Under the pieces are notes generated by a model that was not told the DNA's origin, searched no databases, and was given only the letters and a program-made list of their open reading frames with translations. The position numbers and the translations under genes are program-made. Below, piece after piece: positions 6,558-7,701 of a DNA stretch of 7,701 nt. Positions within the stretch are counted from its first letter, which is position 1; each line of letters starts with the position of its first letter. The stretch is from Planctomycetaceae bacterium (GTDB lineage: Bacteria; Planctomycetota; Planctomycetia; Pirellulales; Thermoguttaceae). The stretch spans positions 1 through 7,701 of the forward strand of contig JAITDV010000109.1 of assembly GCA_031282385.1 (NCBI GenBank). Direction: 5' to 3'.

Positions 6558-6585
6558 ATTTTAATTGCGTCAATATACGTTGCAA
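6558..6585 (-). promoter_or_regulatory. Possible sigma-70-type promoter of the oxidoreductase gene
   Basis: On the minus strand, TTGCAA (6585-6580) and TAAAAT (6563-6558) are separated by 16 bp and lie about 50 bp upstream of the ATG at 6508. The match to the -35/-10 consensus is fair, but the region is AT-rich and chance matches are common. Confidence 0.3.
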
Positions 6586-6637
6586 GTTTATTGTAACAAA
6601 AAATCACTTTGTACTTTTAACACAACTAACCTCAAAA

Positions 6638-6955
6638 TACGTTCAACATTCTATAACGAAATCAATTCAATTCAGATTGGAAGCAACAATTATCATAAAT
6701 AAATTTGTAGAATCAAATCTGATCAAATCAAACCTCAACAATATTTCAGAAATTGTCAATCAAGTTCGTCAAGCAGTCCGGTATTTTATAACTCATAAAA
6801 AAAATTACAATACTCTCCTCAAAACTTATACTGATCAAGTTCGATTAGATGAATTAATTGTTTATTGGTTAGGGGGAGGGAAAGGTATTAGAGATTTAGG
6901 AATAAACGGCAGACGTGAATTACTGACACAATGGACAAAATTCTCAAAATTGTAA
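6638..6955 (+). other. Doubtful open frame, possible degenerate gene remnant
   Basis: The plus frame stays open through the whole intergenic stretch to TAA 6953-6955 but has no ATG or GTG after it leaves the antisense of the oxidoreductase. The last ~75 codons look protein-like: a predicted helix around ISEIVNQVRQAVRYF, then LDELIVYWLGGG, GIRDLG and INGRRELLTQW. I do not recognise a family. It may be the 3' end of a decayed gene whose stop overlaps the hairpin at 6952, or simply an AT-rich chance frame. Confidence 0.2.
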
Positions 6956-7014
6956 CTGTTCAGTCGTGTGTTTTTTAACATACCCAAAAAATAATATCAC
7001 GGCTGAACAGTTAC
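6952..7014. repeat. 17-bp-stem hairpin ending in GTAACTGTTCAG
   Basis: GTAACTGTTCAGTCGTG (6952-6968) and CACGGCTGAACAGTTAC (6998-7014) pair at 16 of 17 positions plus a G-U, around a 29-nt loop that can form a smaller TGTGTT/AACATA stem. No T-run follows the right arm. The arm contains ACTGTTCA, the terminal motif of the dispersed repeats. It could be a miniature inverted-repeat element; no flanking target duplication was seen. Confidence 0.7.
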
Positions 7015-7124
7015 TTATTATGAACAAATATCATAAAAATAATTTGTTATGTATTAAGTATTGGATTATCCGTTAGTTGATTTGTTTTTTTGCAATACTA
7101 TACTGTAACAAATCGTTTGTGAAG

Positions 7125-7238
7125 TTTTAAATTGTTTACACTTAAATTTCCTTTATCTCCGCCTGCTTACCTATTGGAAGGCAGGTTTTTATGTTCTTGA
7201 GTCGCGCAATTTATATTACGGACAGTACGGACAGTATA
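7125..7238 (+). repeat. Dispersed ~105-bp structured repeat, copy E
   Basis: The copy begins TTTTAAATTGTTTACAC. The central stem CCTGC / GCAGG continues with T-G and T-A pairs and the loop is ACCTATTGG. Near its right end the 9-bp unit TACGGACAG is tandemly duplicated (7217-7234), making it longer than the other copies. TACTATACTGT at 7096-7106 is a perfect inverted repeat of 7231-7241, so a larger 146-bp palindromic-ended unit is possible. It ends 50 bp before the nuclease-like gene. Confidence 0.85.
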
Positions 7239-7288
7239 GTACGAAGTAATGACGAATTAGAAAAATTTTGAAATATGAGGAGTTAATT

Positions 7289-7701
7289 ATGTCCTCGCGT
7301 TTTATTAACCCATAAACGGATTTTGGTTTTAAGAAACTTTTTGGCGAAGAAGTGAATAAGGAATTGCTTATTGACTTTCTCAATTCGCTTTTACCGCCTT
7401 ACCATCAGATATCGAATCTTACTTTTCGTAATCCTGATACACTTGGTTTGTCAGTGTCAGAGCGGCGGGCAATATTTGATATATTTTGTGAGAGCGAAAA
7501 GAAAGAATCTTTTATTATAGAAATGCAAAAAGCAGAACAATTAAATTTTAAGGATCGTTCAGTATATTACGCAGCTCGTCCGATTGTTAATCAAGGTTTG
7601 CAAGGTGATTGGGATTATAAATTGAAAGCGGTATATTTTATAGTCATACTTGATTTTCTGTACGATAAAGATCCAAATACAGAATCATTTTTGATTCGGG
7701 A
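7289..7701 (+). pseudogene. PD-(D/E)XK nuclease family transposase (Rpn/PDDEXK_2), interrupted at codon 9, 3' end outside
   Basis: ATG 7289 follows GAGGAG (7277-7282) with six bases between, a good translation start. The reading MSSRFINP then meets TAA (7313-7315) and resumes in the same frame as TDFGFKKLFGEE... to the window edge. The family typically begins with a segment like NPYTDFGFKKLFG, so TAA stands where a Tyr codon (TAT/TAC) is expected, a single-base nonsense change. Downstream, IFDIF with Asp64 and IIEMQ with Glu78 and Gln80 fit the PD-(D/E)XK catalytic D...ExQ pattern, then SVYYAARPIVNQG and DWDYKLKAVYFIVILDF follow as in PF12784/TIGR01784. Known Rpn proteins are DNA endonucleases promoting recA-independent recombination in E. 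coli, and some homologues act in phage defence. A GTG at 7352 could restart translation but would lose the conserved N-terminal segment. The long intact frame suggests recent inactivation or a sequence error. Confidence 0.8.

Larger units (their letters stand above)
6527..7288. other. AT-rich intergenic region with a hairpin and repeat E
   Basis: This 762-bp stretch lies between the divergent oxidoreductase and nuclease-like genes. It contains the possible promoter at 6558-6585, a doubtful open frame ending at 6955, a 17-bp-stem hairpin (6952-7014), about 80 bp of featureless AT-rich DNA and repeat copy E. I found no complete gene with a start codon and ribosome binding site. Confidence 0.5.

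Noticed and set aside
1392..7238. Repeats A-E as a CRISPR array
   Set aside because: They are about 105 bp, imperfect and mostly more than a kilobase apart, with genes in between and no cas genes.
7125..7238. Central hairpins of the repeats as simple Rho-independent terminators
   Set aside because: A short T4-T5 run follows the stem, but no plus-strand gene ends just upstream of any copy, and conservation extends far beyond the hairpin.
7313..7315. TAA read as an amino acid (code change)
   Set aside because: The permease in the same window ends with TAA at its expected C-terminus, so TAA acts as a stop.

Overview
The window looks like chromosomal DNA from a planctomycete (Pirellulales/Thermoguttaceae-like). 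The inference rests on gene content: a small secreted lipoprotein of a type I associate with planctomycetes, a GH106-type glycoside hydrolase, a stand-alone Gfo/Idh/MocA oxidoreductase, and an FtsX-type permease beside a DUF3299-like protein. Coding density is low, with many structured intergenic repeats. No tRNA, rRNA, CRISPR array or phage gene was seen.

Layout. 1-800 (minus) is the N-terminal third or so of a secreted GH106-like enzyme that runs off the left edge. 801-1580 has no convincing gene; it holds a structured segment (about 990-1100), five 21-nt tandem repeats, a composite hairpin and the first copy (A) of a ~105-bp dispersed repeat. 1581-2064 (plus) is a planctomycete-type lipoprotein gene with an apparent frameshift near its 3' end. 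2065-2513 is intergenic with three strong hairpins, one a likely bidirectional terminator. 2514-3215 (minus) is a membrane-anchored DUF3299-like protein. 3216-3596 is a gap with repeat copy B. 3597-4925 (minus) is a MacB/FtsX-type ABC permease with no ATPase gene next to it. 4926-5296 is a gap with copies C and D. 5297-6508 (minus) is a Gfo/Idh/MocA oxidoreductase. 6527-7288 is AT-rich and holds a doubtful coding remnant, a 17-bp-stem hairpin and copy E. 7289-7701 (plus) is the start of a PD-(D/E)XK (Rpn/PDDEXK_2) transposase-like nuclease gene with an in-frame stop at codon 9; it runs off the right edge.

How the genes relate. The permease and DUF3299-like protein probably belong to one membrane system, as similar genes are neighbours in other bacteria, but here 381 bp and a repeat separate them. 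The GH106 enzyme and the oxidoreductase both fit carbohydrate use but are not adjacent. The most distinctive feature is the repeat family: five copies, all in one orientation, in four of the five intergenic gaps, with a conserved loop, a central stem that varies in a compensatory way, and terminal inverted repeats around ACTGTTC. The fifth copy lies about 50 bp upstream of the nuclease-like gene. This looks like a small non-autonomous mobile element or a structured RNA/DNA element. Its mobilising enzyme, if any, cannot be identified from this window.
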